From contig KN892766.1 in the NCBI GenBank assembly GCA_000934455.1, positions 1-23,145 on the forward strand: a DNA stretch of 23,145 bases, given 5' to 3'. Source of the stretch: Apostichopus parvimensis (lineage: Eukaryota; Echinodermata; Holothuroidea; Aspidochirotida; Stichopodidae). The position numbers were made by a program, and so were the translations under genes. Under the pieces are notes generated by a model. That model made no database searches and had not been told where the DNA came from. It saw only the letters and a program-made list of their open reading frames with translations. Below, piece by piece: positions 1 to 8,765 of this stretch (positions are counted from its first letter, which is position 1; each line of letters begins with the position of its first letter).

Positions 1-118
1 TATAGCACAAAGCTTTTTGCAGGTCATATATTTATTGTTGTACTGCATGCTGCTGTAGATTTTTAATATATGTGTGTTTATTATTTTAACATCTTTCTTT
101 CAATGATTTGTTTGCTAG

Positions 119-267
119 GGATAAACAGGGTGAGGTGAAAAGTGATTATTTTTCCCGACGGTCTACCCTGATCAAGGAACTAGCTGCAATTTATCCAATA
201 GATGTGGACTCAGACAATCTTTATTACATCAATGGAATCAGACTACCAAATGCTGAAAAGTACTCAG
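119..267 (+). CDS. UVRAG: UVRAG exon, start of the conserved core
   Basis: The acceptor TTTGCTAG ends at 118 and the donor TCAG|GTAAAC follows 267. The exon starts on the third base of a codon and ends one base into the next. It encodes the SRRSTLIKELAAIYPIDVDS region that follows the coiled coil in the family. The open frame running on to 332 is intron read-through. Confidence 0.9.
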
Positions 268-2921
268 GTAAACTAAGCTCATTCTTTTGGTTAAAAATTA
301 TTACAATTTGTGATTATATCATCTTCTTTTAGAGTACCATAATTTAGTGGATTTTTATTATTTGAATCTCTTTTTTTTTCATTAAAAGATATGCAACAAC
401 AGTTCATCTAGATATTGTCTGATCTTTTAAATGTAATTTGTATCATTTCCTTAGTTAATACTGAAATAGATTCGTTTAGTCGATGGTGATCATTCCTCTC
501 CAAAAGGTAAAAACTCTCCCTATGAAGTGTTTTGCACTCAAGTGGATCATTATAGCTTGTAAAATCCTGGTGGCACTACAAGATCACAGATTTACAAAGT
601 GACAACTCACAGACACAACATTTAAACTAGGTTACATCTGCCAAACAGAACGAGATATTTCTTGGCGGTTTGCGGGAGTCGTTCTTCACAAATATGTCCG
701 TCATATAAGCAAAAGATAATTGAAGATGTAAAAATGAAAAAAATGTCTTTTCATTGTTGTAAATTAATTTAGAATTTCTCTTCGTTTCATTCTTCAAGGC
801 TGCGATGACACCCAAATTGCCATCGCCCTCGGCCATACTTGCCAGTTAGTCCTCATGATCGCCATCTTCCTTCAGATGCCTCTGAGGTATCCCATGGTGC
901 ATCTGGGCTCCAAGTCGATCATACGAGATCACATAACAGCACATTTATCACAGAAGGATAGGGAGTGAGTAATTACTTTGTTGTATTTATTGTGATGGAT
1001 TATTGAGATTAAACTATTGTAAAGGAATTGATTTGCTGAAACAGTGTCATATGTTTATTTTTATTATTCAATTTTTATTTTGACTTTATTTCCAAGAGGC
1101 CATCATGTACAAAGACAGATCTCAAAAATAAAAATGGGAAACAATAGAGGTAAATTTTGAAATAATAACTTAAAAAAAAGAAGACACACAAGCAAAAGTG
1201 GTGTGTTTGTGCAGAATAATCCATAGATCTCTTACTTGTCAGATGGGATCGTGAAAGACCAGAAAAAAAGAAAAGAGAAAAGAGATGTTTTGGGGCTGTT
1301 TAATATATTTTGTTCCGTATTATCAAACTGTCGCTGTAACTATGAACTCGGAGTAGTAAATCTTGTAGAAGACATAAATCTTGTTTTATCGTCACATGTA
1401 CTCTCTCTCTCGAGAGAGAAACGGTTTTTACCGATGCTTTTAGGTCATTGATGCCGAAGAGTGGCTCATCACTTTCAGTCTCGTTTCTCTTCCTCAGTTT
1501 TCCGTTGTATATCAAAGGTAGGGATAAGATGCATTTCAATTACGCCGTGTACTTATTGAACAGAAATATCGTACAAGTCCGGACAGCTGTGCGACTCTCC
1601 ACACAAGACTTGAGGGCGACTCTTCCAAACCTGAAGGACCTACTCGAACAGAAGTGGGGTGTGAGAAGGTACAGTAAAATAGAATATCAAATCAAACAAA
1701 AAATTATTAGAATGGGATGGGTTTTTTCTAAGAAGTAGGGTGCAAAAACTGGGGGATTAAATGTGCCTAGCAGTATAATTTTTTTTGGTCATGTTGTATA
1801 ATAATTAGAGGCCTGCCTGTCATATTTGTACGAGCAGGATCTTCAAAGTTTTAACTTCGAAGATGATCCTGCTAGGATGAATGTGTCAGACCGTTTGATA
1901 TCTTTATGGTCACCTTCTTCCTGGATTTTGGCAGGGAATACTATAGCAGTTTGTTAACCTGTTTTTGTCTCTGTTATCGTTTATTCAAATGATACCATCG
2001 TGAATGCAGAGTCCAAAGAATAATAAACCAAGAATAAATAGAAAGATTTGAGTTTAATCCTTTTATCTTTGCAGGATGTCAGAACCTGCATTGACCAACT
2101 CTCCAGTCACCGGTAGAGCCAAAAGTAATAATCACACCATGGATGTCCCTTCACCCAACCCTACTAGGCCTTTACCCTCTAATCCACCCCAGTATACAGA
2201 AACTCAAGTTGATCCTAGCTTTCCCAGGAGTCCACCGCCTCCCTACGAAGCAAATTTCACTCAGCAGCAGGTGTCCGGTTCGATCGCCGGCGATCCGCTG
2301 TCTGTTAACACCGTGGTGGTGGAAGCCTCCACACCCGAAGGAGCTAGTAATGCTCAAAGAGAATTCACAAGCCTTAATAATACAGAAGAAGAGGAGATCA
2401 AAGGTCACAAAGGGAGGACCGAACTAAATATCGGTAATGCGGACACCACCGAGCCGGTGTCGGGTGCTAACGGCGGTCACGAGAGGGGAGCGACTGAAAG
2501 TGCAATCGAAAACAATGATAGGGATGGTGATGCAAATGGTTACCATAGCGACAGGGACAAGCAGAATAGCACAAAAGCAATTGAAAATGAAACTATACAA
2601 GGTGATAGCGAGGGCGCCGCTACATCCCTAGCTATTAATCATATCGTAGAACATGACGATTCAAGCCAGTCACATTCCCATCCAAAGTCTTCTGTTCATG
2701 TTAGGAATGATGACACGATACACAAAGGTGGAAGTCACCCTCTGGAAGATGAAACGTACCGCGAAAACTTCCACGAGGAAGCTCTAAACATTTCCGAAGC
2801 AGCTTTAAACGATGCGGGATTTTCACAGTTCACAGATGATATTAACTCCCGGACAGAAGCCCTCTCCAATAGAGGAAGATTTAGTAGTTTCAATAAGACT
2901 CAGAGCAATGTAACAAGCTAA
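119..2921 (+). CDS. UVRAG: UVRAG, 3' half (last four coding exons, partial at 5' end)
   Basis: UVRAG is the Vps38-type subunit of class III PI3-kinase complex II, with VPS34, VPS15 and Beclin 1. It acts in endosome maturation and autophagosome-lysosome fusion. Exons 119-267, 799-964, 1498-1668 and 2075-2921 join in frame (phases 1, 2, 2) into about 443 residues ending at TAA. This matches the length of the human protein after its coiled coil. Diagnostic stretches are IYPIDVDSDNLYYINGIRLP, IALGHTCQLVLMIAIFLQMP, FNYAVYLLNRNIVQVR and DLRATLPNLKDLL, all close to vertebrate UVRAG as I know it. The last exon is acidic and low in complexity, has two PPxY motifs, and ends with a conserved-looking tail (EALSNRGRFSSF). 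The C2 domain and coiled coil must be encoded left of the window. The gene converges on WDR83. Identity rests on recognition, not a search, but the colinear match over four exons makes it very likely. Confidence 0.93.
799..964 (+). CDS. UVRAG: UVRAG exon, hydrophobic core segment
   Basis: The acceptor TTCTTCAAG ends at 798 and the donor GTGAGT starts at 965. The first two bases complete a glycine codon and the last two open an aspartate codon. The segment CDDTQIAIALGHTCQLVLMI, then FLQMPLRYPMVHLGSKS, then a charged tail (HLSQKDR), is the most conserved block of UVRAG. The long ORF track view misses this exon because its longest overlapping ORF is on the other strand. Confidence 0.9.
1498..1668 (+). 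CDS. UVRAG: UVRAG exon, end of the conserved domain
   Basis: The acceptor TCTTCCTCAG ends at 1497 and the donor AAG|GTACAG follows 1668. It encodes DFPLYIKGRDKMHFNYAVYL, continues through LNRNIVQVR, and ends with TLPNLKDLLEQKWGVR. The family has the same order of a Tyr-rich strand and a PNLK helix. Exon phases on both sides agree with the neighbours. Confidence 0.92.
1817..1889 (+). repeat. Long imperfect hairpin in the last UVRAG intron
   Basis: The 5' arm has AGCAGGATC then TTCAAAGTT (1833-1850). It pairs with AACTTCGAAGATGATCCTGCT (from 1853; only one mismatch and a GAT bulge at 1862-1864). Pairing continues outward from 1832 to 1817 against 1874 to 1889, with about ten Watson-Crick pairs, three wobbles and three mismatches. 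A fragment at 16662-16678 shares ATCCTAGCAGGATC with the reverse complement of the 3' arm. That suggests a small dispersed foldback repeat, though the size also fits a pre-miRNA. Confidence 0.55.
2075..2921 (+). CDS. UVRAG: UVRAG terminal coding exon, disordered tail
   Basis: The acceptor TTTATCTTTGCAG ends at 2074. The first base completes an arginine codon, so the ATG at 2076 is an internal methionine and not a start. The 281 residues are rich in Ser, Thr, Asn, Asp and Glu, with no fold-like hydrophobic pattern. They carry PPQY (2184-2195) and PPPY (2235-2246), then an acidic middle, then a more ordered C-terminus (ALNISEAALNDAGFSQFTDD, then RTEALSNRGRFSSF) that resembles the human tail. 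The TAA at 2919-2921 ends the gene. Sequence is conserved mainly at the two ends. Confidence 0.9.
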
Positions 2922-3276
2922 GAATATAATATCCTAGTTAAATTATACACCAGTTTGAATTGGCTCTCTTAACAGTGTGTACAAATCTTGCCAAGTGTCG
3001 TCGACAGGTACGAACGACTCTAGTAAGACTCGGTTTTATTAACAGAAAAAATAGATTTTGGACATTTTTCATGAATTTTTCGAAATCTTTTTTTACTGCA
3101 AATTTTCACAAGATTTAATGACAGGGTTTTTAGCAATGATCTTGTGATGATGGAATATACTTTATTTGCTATTAATTACCAAACAAAAAATTTGCTCTTT
3201 AATTACCAATATCAGAAAATTTCATTCCCATTGTTTTTAAGTTCTTAACATATAAACGGATGCTTGGAATAGCTAC

Positions 3277-3282
3277 AATAAA
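3277..3282 (+). promoter_or_regulatory. Possible UVRAG poly(A) signal
   Basis: An AATAAA lies about 355 bases after the UVRAG stop, with a T/GT-rich stretch (TGTGTTGG) downstream. It is the first canonical hexamer I see after the stop on this strand. The sequence 2922-3500 is AT-rich and otherwise featureless, consistent with a 3' UTR and flank. Confidence 0.4.
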
Positions 3283-3500
3283 TTTGTCAAGTTTTTGGCT
3301 AATGTACCATTAATGTGTTGGAACATAATTTCCTAAGCCTGACAAATTTCAGATAATCAGTTCTTGTTTTAATTCTATTTTAATTTTTTTTTTGGTGGGA
3401 GTTTCAGATTACCTGAGTGAAGAGAGAAGTCTTAGAATACACGGTTATAACAAGGAATAATTTAATCGGTATTCCATAGCAAAGTTAGCAAATTGCTATT

Positions 3501-3809
3501 TAAAGGCATTGAAGACTTGCCCCAAACCGCGTGCCGCGCTCTGAAAAGGTTAACATTCCGTTGCTTGCAAACAACGTTTTCTTCTTGTCGCTACAAAATG
3601 CAGACAGTAAATGAAACGTGATACCTTGTTATCTTTTATCTAGGCCTGAGATGTCCATCGCTGCTATGTATACTGTGTTGTGGGTATTGACCGCAGCTGT
3701 ATGTATTGACTGTACACTAGTGTCTAATTATCGACGGTAGCAAGCTCAGGGTCAAGGTCAGATTACCGGCATGAGACGTTTCTTTGTGCGCGAGTCTTCA
3801 CCACCTTTA
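3501..3809. repeat. MITE-like element, copy 1
   Basis: The ends are imperfect inverted repeats: TTAAAGGCATTGAAGACTTG on the left and the complement of AGTCTTCACCACCTTTAA on the right (17 of 21 positions match, by eye). TTAA or TA lies at both boundaries, consistent with a TA or TTAA target duplication. A second copy in the same orientation lies at 19706-20067 and is highly similar throughout. No transposase is encoded, so it looks like a non-autonomous DNA transposon. It contains TCAAGGTCA (3752-3760), a match to the ERR/NR5A monomer site. Confidence 0.65.
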
Positions 3810-6320
3810 AGTTCAAGGATGTGTAGTAGCTTTTGTACACAGAAACCATAGTATATTTGAAGAGATAATATGCAGAATATTCAAAACTGGCACTAAATTA
3901 TTCTCTGCCTTATAAAATAAGTAAATATTGTTAAATTCAGTTTTTGTACAATCGATTTTGAGCTGGAATGGTTGTTTTCGTATAGTCCAAAAATTGTTAT
4001 CTTTGTAAGAAATTTTGCAGTTGATAAACGAAATTTCAGAAAAAATGAGATGGAAGATGATACGTCTTTGAAATGTTGCTGTTTGTTTTAGAATTGTGTA
4101 GGACTGGAGCTGAGACAAGCCAAACCTCACAGACTGAAAAAAAGTGGGAAAGGTGGCAGTGATGTGAGAAAAGGCCTTTGGCAATGATCATGTGCAAAAA
4201 ACCCATGTCTTGAATTTGTATCATTTTTATTTTCTGGTTTTAAATGAATTAATGTACCAAATTTTAATGTTATTTATTGACATCTATATAGTTGTTTTTT
4301 GTCCTGATAATGGATTGTGTGTTGATTCAATGTTAGGAAAACATTTCTTTTTAACAAGGTTAGTGCGGAGAAGAAAGATTGGAACCTTTGTTTTATCTCC
4401 TTCGAGTGGAATCCTTGGTATTCACTTTCAATGATTCTAGAAGTTGAAGTAATTGTTTCTTCAAATGGTCATGTTTTTCGCAACACCTCTTCCAAACAGA
4501 ATTCTACTGTTACTGAATTTATTACAGGAAAATACCTTTTTGCAACAGAAAACTGACTGGGAATTGACAGCAATTCTGGATAGAGCTTTTGGGCTAAAAT
4601 AGGATTTAAGCTAGCTGGCTCAGGAATGTCAAAATAAAACCTTGGTTAAAATTCTGTTATAAAAATCTGTAATGACTGTATGCACACTATGAGTAAGGTT
4701 TCCCTTATAGTTAGCAATGTGTCCAGCTACAAGAAGTCACTTTTTTTAAGCTAATGTTGTTAAAATTGATCAATTAAATGCCCTCAAATGTGCCCCCCCC
4801 CCCCCAAGAAAAAGGTCACTTTTCTACCTCGATTCAGAGTTTCATTAGTACAGTGAATATAGAGGGGGTAGAAGAGAAAATGGGAGGATGGTGGAATTTA
4901 TTACTCTGCTGGTTTGCATGTTACATAAACGGAATACATAAACCAATGTTTCATCTTGATTTGTCATTAATTATTAATATGTGATAATTGTAACTTCATG
5001 ATGATACCTACAATGTTTTGCATTAACAAAATGTTTTCATGTTCTTATGTCAACAAGTTTGGTCTTTCATTTTAAAAAATCATGAGTCTTTGGAATTACA
5101 ATACTATGATAAGTAGGACAATGACATTCCTTGTAGAATAGAATCCCTTGTTGTGTTGTTAGACAGTCTCTATTGTTTGAATAGAACAAATGACTTCTGA
5201 AGATCAGTCTGTAGAGTCTCATATCAGAAATCAGCATTTTGAGTTGGTTTTGTAACATTTTATCATTTTTACCAACCTATGTTATATTTACACGTAACCG
5301 GATTCTAACAAAGATATCAGTGTAGTTATGACCATTTATTAGCACCTGTTAAATTATTAACAGTTAAGTGTTTTATTTCATATATGGTAAACTCTCTCAA
5401 ATACCCAGTTTCATCTTTCCTGGTGAAATTTCAGTGGAGTAAATTAGATTTTGATCAGGTACCCTCTATCTAGCAACAGCAGGGTTGGTGAATTAATATT
5501 GCCATGGCAACCGGACAGTGTATAAATCATTTACCCACTGATACTGTTCTTACAAACCACAATGAAGCCCATTGTGAGAAGTATTGAATTCAGTTGAAAC
5601 TACGTTTAATAAAAACCAAACGCAAAAGCAGTTGGAAGACAAAAGCAAAGAGGATGAAAGGGAAAGTATTTAAAGGCATCAAAGTTTTTATTTCCGGCTT
5701 AAATCAATCAGAGAATTGTTCCTTCTTGCTTAAGTAATTTGAAAGTTGTCAATATTAAAAACAAATAACTCTTAAGTTACTCATCATGACTAACTTTGCA
5801 GCATTTCCTTACCTACTCGAGGAAATAATTTTTTTAATAAAACTGTTGGAATTTTTTTTCTCACAAAATCTGATCGACAAATCCACCATCTTGTTTCCTA
5901 TATCACCTGCACAAAGCACCCAAAGACCATGCTGTCAGTTTATACAAACAGCTAGTATGTTGTAAAGTGGAATTTCCTCATCTTACAGTTAGTATTTCCT
6001 TAAGTTTATAAACCATTTGAATATATCTAATTCATAATAATATGTTCATTCCATTTAAGGCATTTATGCGGATTTTGAAATATCTCAAATGATTGCACTG
6101 TATTGAGTGTTTATTGTAGATTAGTTTCCCTCCTCCTCTGGTTACAAACGATAGTTACATACTATTATATACCAGAGAGTATGTACATTTGAAATTAAAC
6201 TATTTTGAACATAAGTTTTAAAAGAAGATTATTGCAATGATTAAAACATGGCAGTGGAATGACAGTGTTACCTTTTCTTTTTTATTGTTCATTTTAAGTA
6301 GGTTGGAAGCATGGGCAACA
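3810..6320. other. Intergenic DNA without recognisable genes
   Basis: AT-rich sequence. The ORFs here are short, lack conserved motifs or splice context, and look random. A run of 13 C bases sits at 4793-4805. I saw no RNA gene or clear repeat. Confidence 0.5.
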
Positions 6321-6321
6321 A

Positions 6322-7448
6322 TTTTGATTACTATGATAATCATAACCTTTGCATCATTATGGCAATGTGTGTATGTGCATTTGTTACGCCCAGCTTGTAA
6401 ACACGATAGCTGAAGAGAAGGTCGGAGCAATTTTCATATGTGGTGTGTAGAAGTACCAAATTGAGTACAAGAAGCCTATTGTTTATTGGGGAGGTCAAAG
6501 GTCATTTGGGGTCACAATTGTGAAAACGAGATCTCAAGAAGGGAAGCTTGGGCAGATCTCACAATGAATATATATATATGTATGTACCACATTGAGTAAA
6601 AGAAGTCTATAGTTTTTGGTGGTCAGAGGTTAGTTGGAATCAAATTGTGAAAAACGTTGTAAAACAATATCTCAACAAGAAGCTTGGGCAGATCTCATAT
6701 ATCTATGTACCACATTGAGTACAAGAAGCCTATCGCTTTTGGTGGAGATCAATGGTCATTGTGGTCATCAGGTCAAATTTAAGGAGCCTATTTAATATTG
6801 CTTTATGGGGGTCAAAGGTCATTTGAAGTCAACAGGTCAAATTGTGAAAGCTTTGTAAACATGATATAGCATGAAGGGAACCTTGTACAGATCTAATATT
6901 TGGTTTGTAGATGTATCATATCAAATTTAAGGAGCCTATTATTGCTTTTGGTGGAGGTCAAAGGTCATTTGAAGTCAACAAACACCAAATATTTACTTCA
7001 ATCCCCTCTTACCTGTCTCTCTACACTAACGCACCTTCCTAAACATAATTTAGCAAGGGAAGCTCGGACAGATCGCATATTTGGTATGGAATTGTACCAC
7101 ATTGAGTACAAAAAGCCTAATGATGTGGGTGGAGGTCAATGGTCGTTGAGTTCACCAGGAGTCAAATTGTGAAAACCATGTTTTACACAATATTTCAACA
7201 AGGACAGATGTCATATTTAGTATGTTGATGTATCTATCACATTTAGTACAAGAAGCCTGTTGTTGAGGTCAATGGTCATTTCAGGACAGCCTGTGTCAAT
7301 GTGAATTTATTGTTTGTCACATCACACTGCTTTTCACTGTGTTACTAAGATCAAGTATGCTGTACACTCTCCCTTCACATTACATCAGACTCTGGAAGAA
7401 AACTGCTCATGTTACATCATCGAAACCACAATGCATTTTGCATTCTGG
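6322..7448 (+). mobile_element. Helentron-like non-autonomous element with internal tandem array, copy A
   Basis: The left end (ATGATAATCATAACC near 6333) and the unique left module match copy B at 15117. The core has six diverged units, marked by GTACCACATTGAGTACAAGA at about 6453, 6584, 6707, 6913, 7094 and 7230. The 3' part has GTTACATCATCGAAAC (7411-7426), then a hairpin AATGCA-TTT-TGCATT (7430-7444), then CTGG and T. Similarity to copy B stops at that point. These parts match the DINE-1/HINE plan of Helentron-derived elements: subterminal inverted repeats, a central array and a 3' hairpin. The left inverted repeat is decayed in this copy. No protein is encoded. The 5' boundary is good to about 15 bases. 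Confidence 0.6.
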
Positions 7449-8624
7449 TTAACAGATGTAGCAACATCACTCACTTCAAGAAAGTCTTCTTCATTTAGTG
7501 TTCACAACAGGAAAAGCCCAGAGGAAAAGTTATTTTTTACAAGAGGAAATAAGCAAATCATGCAGGTGATATTTACATTTAACTCATGGGTACCACCTTT
7601 TGAGATATTAAAAGTATCAGTTGTGTATATGTTTTGTACAGGTGTGATACTGTACACTGCCATTGACACAAACACGGTTTGTTTCTCATTCAAGATTGCA
7701 AACAAGTTACACCAAACAATTCAATCCAAAATCAAAGCAATGAGACTAATACAAAAAATTATATTACACATTTTTATTACTCGTTGGGAATCAGAAGTGT
7801 ATCAAGTTCAGTAGTAAGCACCTCCAAAACCTGATGTAGGAATTAAATGTAAATTTTACCAGATGGTTTTGATTATAATTATGGTCACATTGCAACCTAG
7901 ATTGTTACCCAGAAAGACTTCTGTTAGATCCTGGGTAAATCTGGTCAAGCAATCTTCAATCTGTAATTGTGAAGTAACGCACACGTTTCTTCCTGCACAA
8001 TCCAGTACTTTTAAAACCATTAACATATGTAGTGTGTAATAGCACAAATACATAGCAACTTTTTGGACAATTTTTTATTTCAGTGCATATTCCTCAAATT
8101 AAAATTACAACAGTATAGCGAACTTTATTATCCAATTTTTTTTCTTCTTCATATCCAAACAACCTCCAGTCACAATGTCTCTGTAAATTTGATTAAAAAA
8201 ATATCAAAAATCTCAATATCTCTAAGAGGCTTCAGAATTATTTGTCGAATACTTTTGCATGACTCAACACAAGCAGAAAGACAGCTCCTGAAAGAGTGGT
8301 TTGAGAATTATCTGTGGAATGTTATGTTGGTTGTGGTTCCTGTGAAACACCTTGGTCCGACAAAGAATCTTTCCAAGTCTTAATATACCATAATGCTCTA
8401 CAAGCCTCAAATGATATTACTTGCATATGACATAAGTGCTGAATGGCAAAATTGGGTTACTGCTATCACTTCATGTACCCCAGAGATGACATCAATAGTT
8501 GTGACAGCTCTCATTGAGGAACAACATGGATATGAATAAACCACCATTAGCCAAACTTCAGTGGAATGTACATGGCATGGAAATAGAAACCGCAGTGCAG
8601 TTGAACCTGTATCTCTCGGGTATA
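7449..8624. other. Intergenic DNA and likely WDR83 3' UTR/flank
   Basis: No conserved coding segment was found on either strand. The part next to 8624 should include the 3' UTR of the minus-strand gene WDR83. The nearest minus-strand AATAAA that I see is at 8074-8079, about 550 bases past the stop. Open frames at 7314-7814 and 8063-8383 have low-complexity composition and no recognisable domain. Confidence 0.45.
8074..8079 (-). promoter_or_regulatory. Possible WDR83 poly(A) signal
   Basis: TTTATT on the plus strand reads AATAAA on the minus strand. It is the first canonical hexamer noticed downstream of the WDR83 stop. A variant hexamer nearer the stop could be used instead. Confidence 0.3.
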
Positions 8625-8765
8625 TTAAGATTCTGCCTGGTATGATGGTTCCCTCCAAACATGAACTTGAGTTTCTGAGGCTGACAGCATACAGGACTCA
8701 ATAGGATGGAAGGAGATGGAGTGTACAGCTCCAGGGCCAGCTTTATCTGTCGTGGTGATAGAACC
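8625..8765 (-). CDS. WDR83: WDR83 terminal coding exon, blade 7
   Basis: The acceptor TTTTATCTCCCCAG precedes 8765. The phase-0 frame reads GSITTTDKAGPGAVHSISFH, then LSASETQVHVWREPSYQAES and a TAA at 8625-8627. It aligns with the human C-terminus (GVVQSLAYHP, QCWREE). The exon is only 47 codons. Confidence 0.9.
   Translation of the reverse strand, partial: GSITTTDKAGPGAVHSISFHPIESCMLSASETQVHVWREPSYQAES

Noticed and set aside
1404-1419. 16-bp CT/GA palindrome (TCTCTCTCGAGAGAGA)
   Set aside because: It is a simple dinucleotide run meeting its complement inside a UVRAG intron; too common to carry a claim.
2076-2078. ATG as the start of an independent 281-residue gene
   Set aside because: A perfect acceptor ends one base upstream, and the phase joins exactly to the UVRAG exon at 1498-1668.
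7314-7814. 166-codon plus-strand ORF
   Set aside because: It starts on TTG, its first third is the right module and 3' hairpin of array element copy A, and the rest has no domain or family signature.
8063-8383. 106-codon plus-strand ORF
   Set aside because: AT-rich composition, non-ATG start, no motif; it overlaps the probable WDR83 3' UTR on the other strand.
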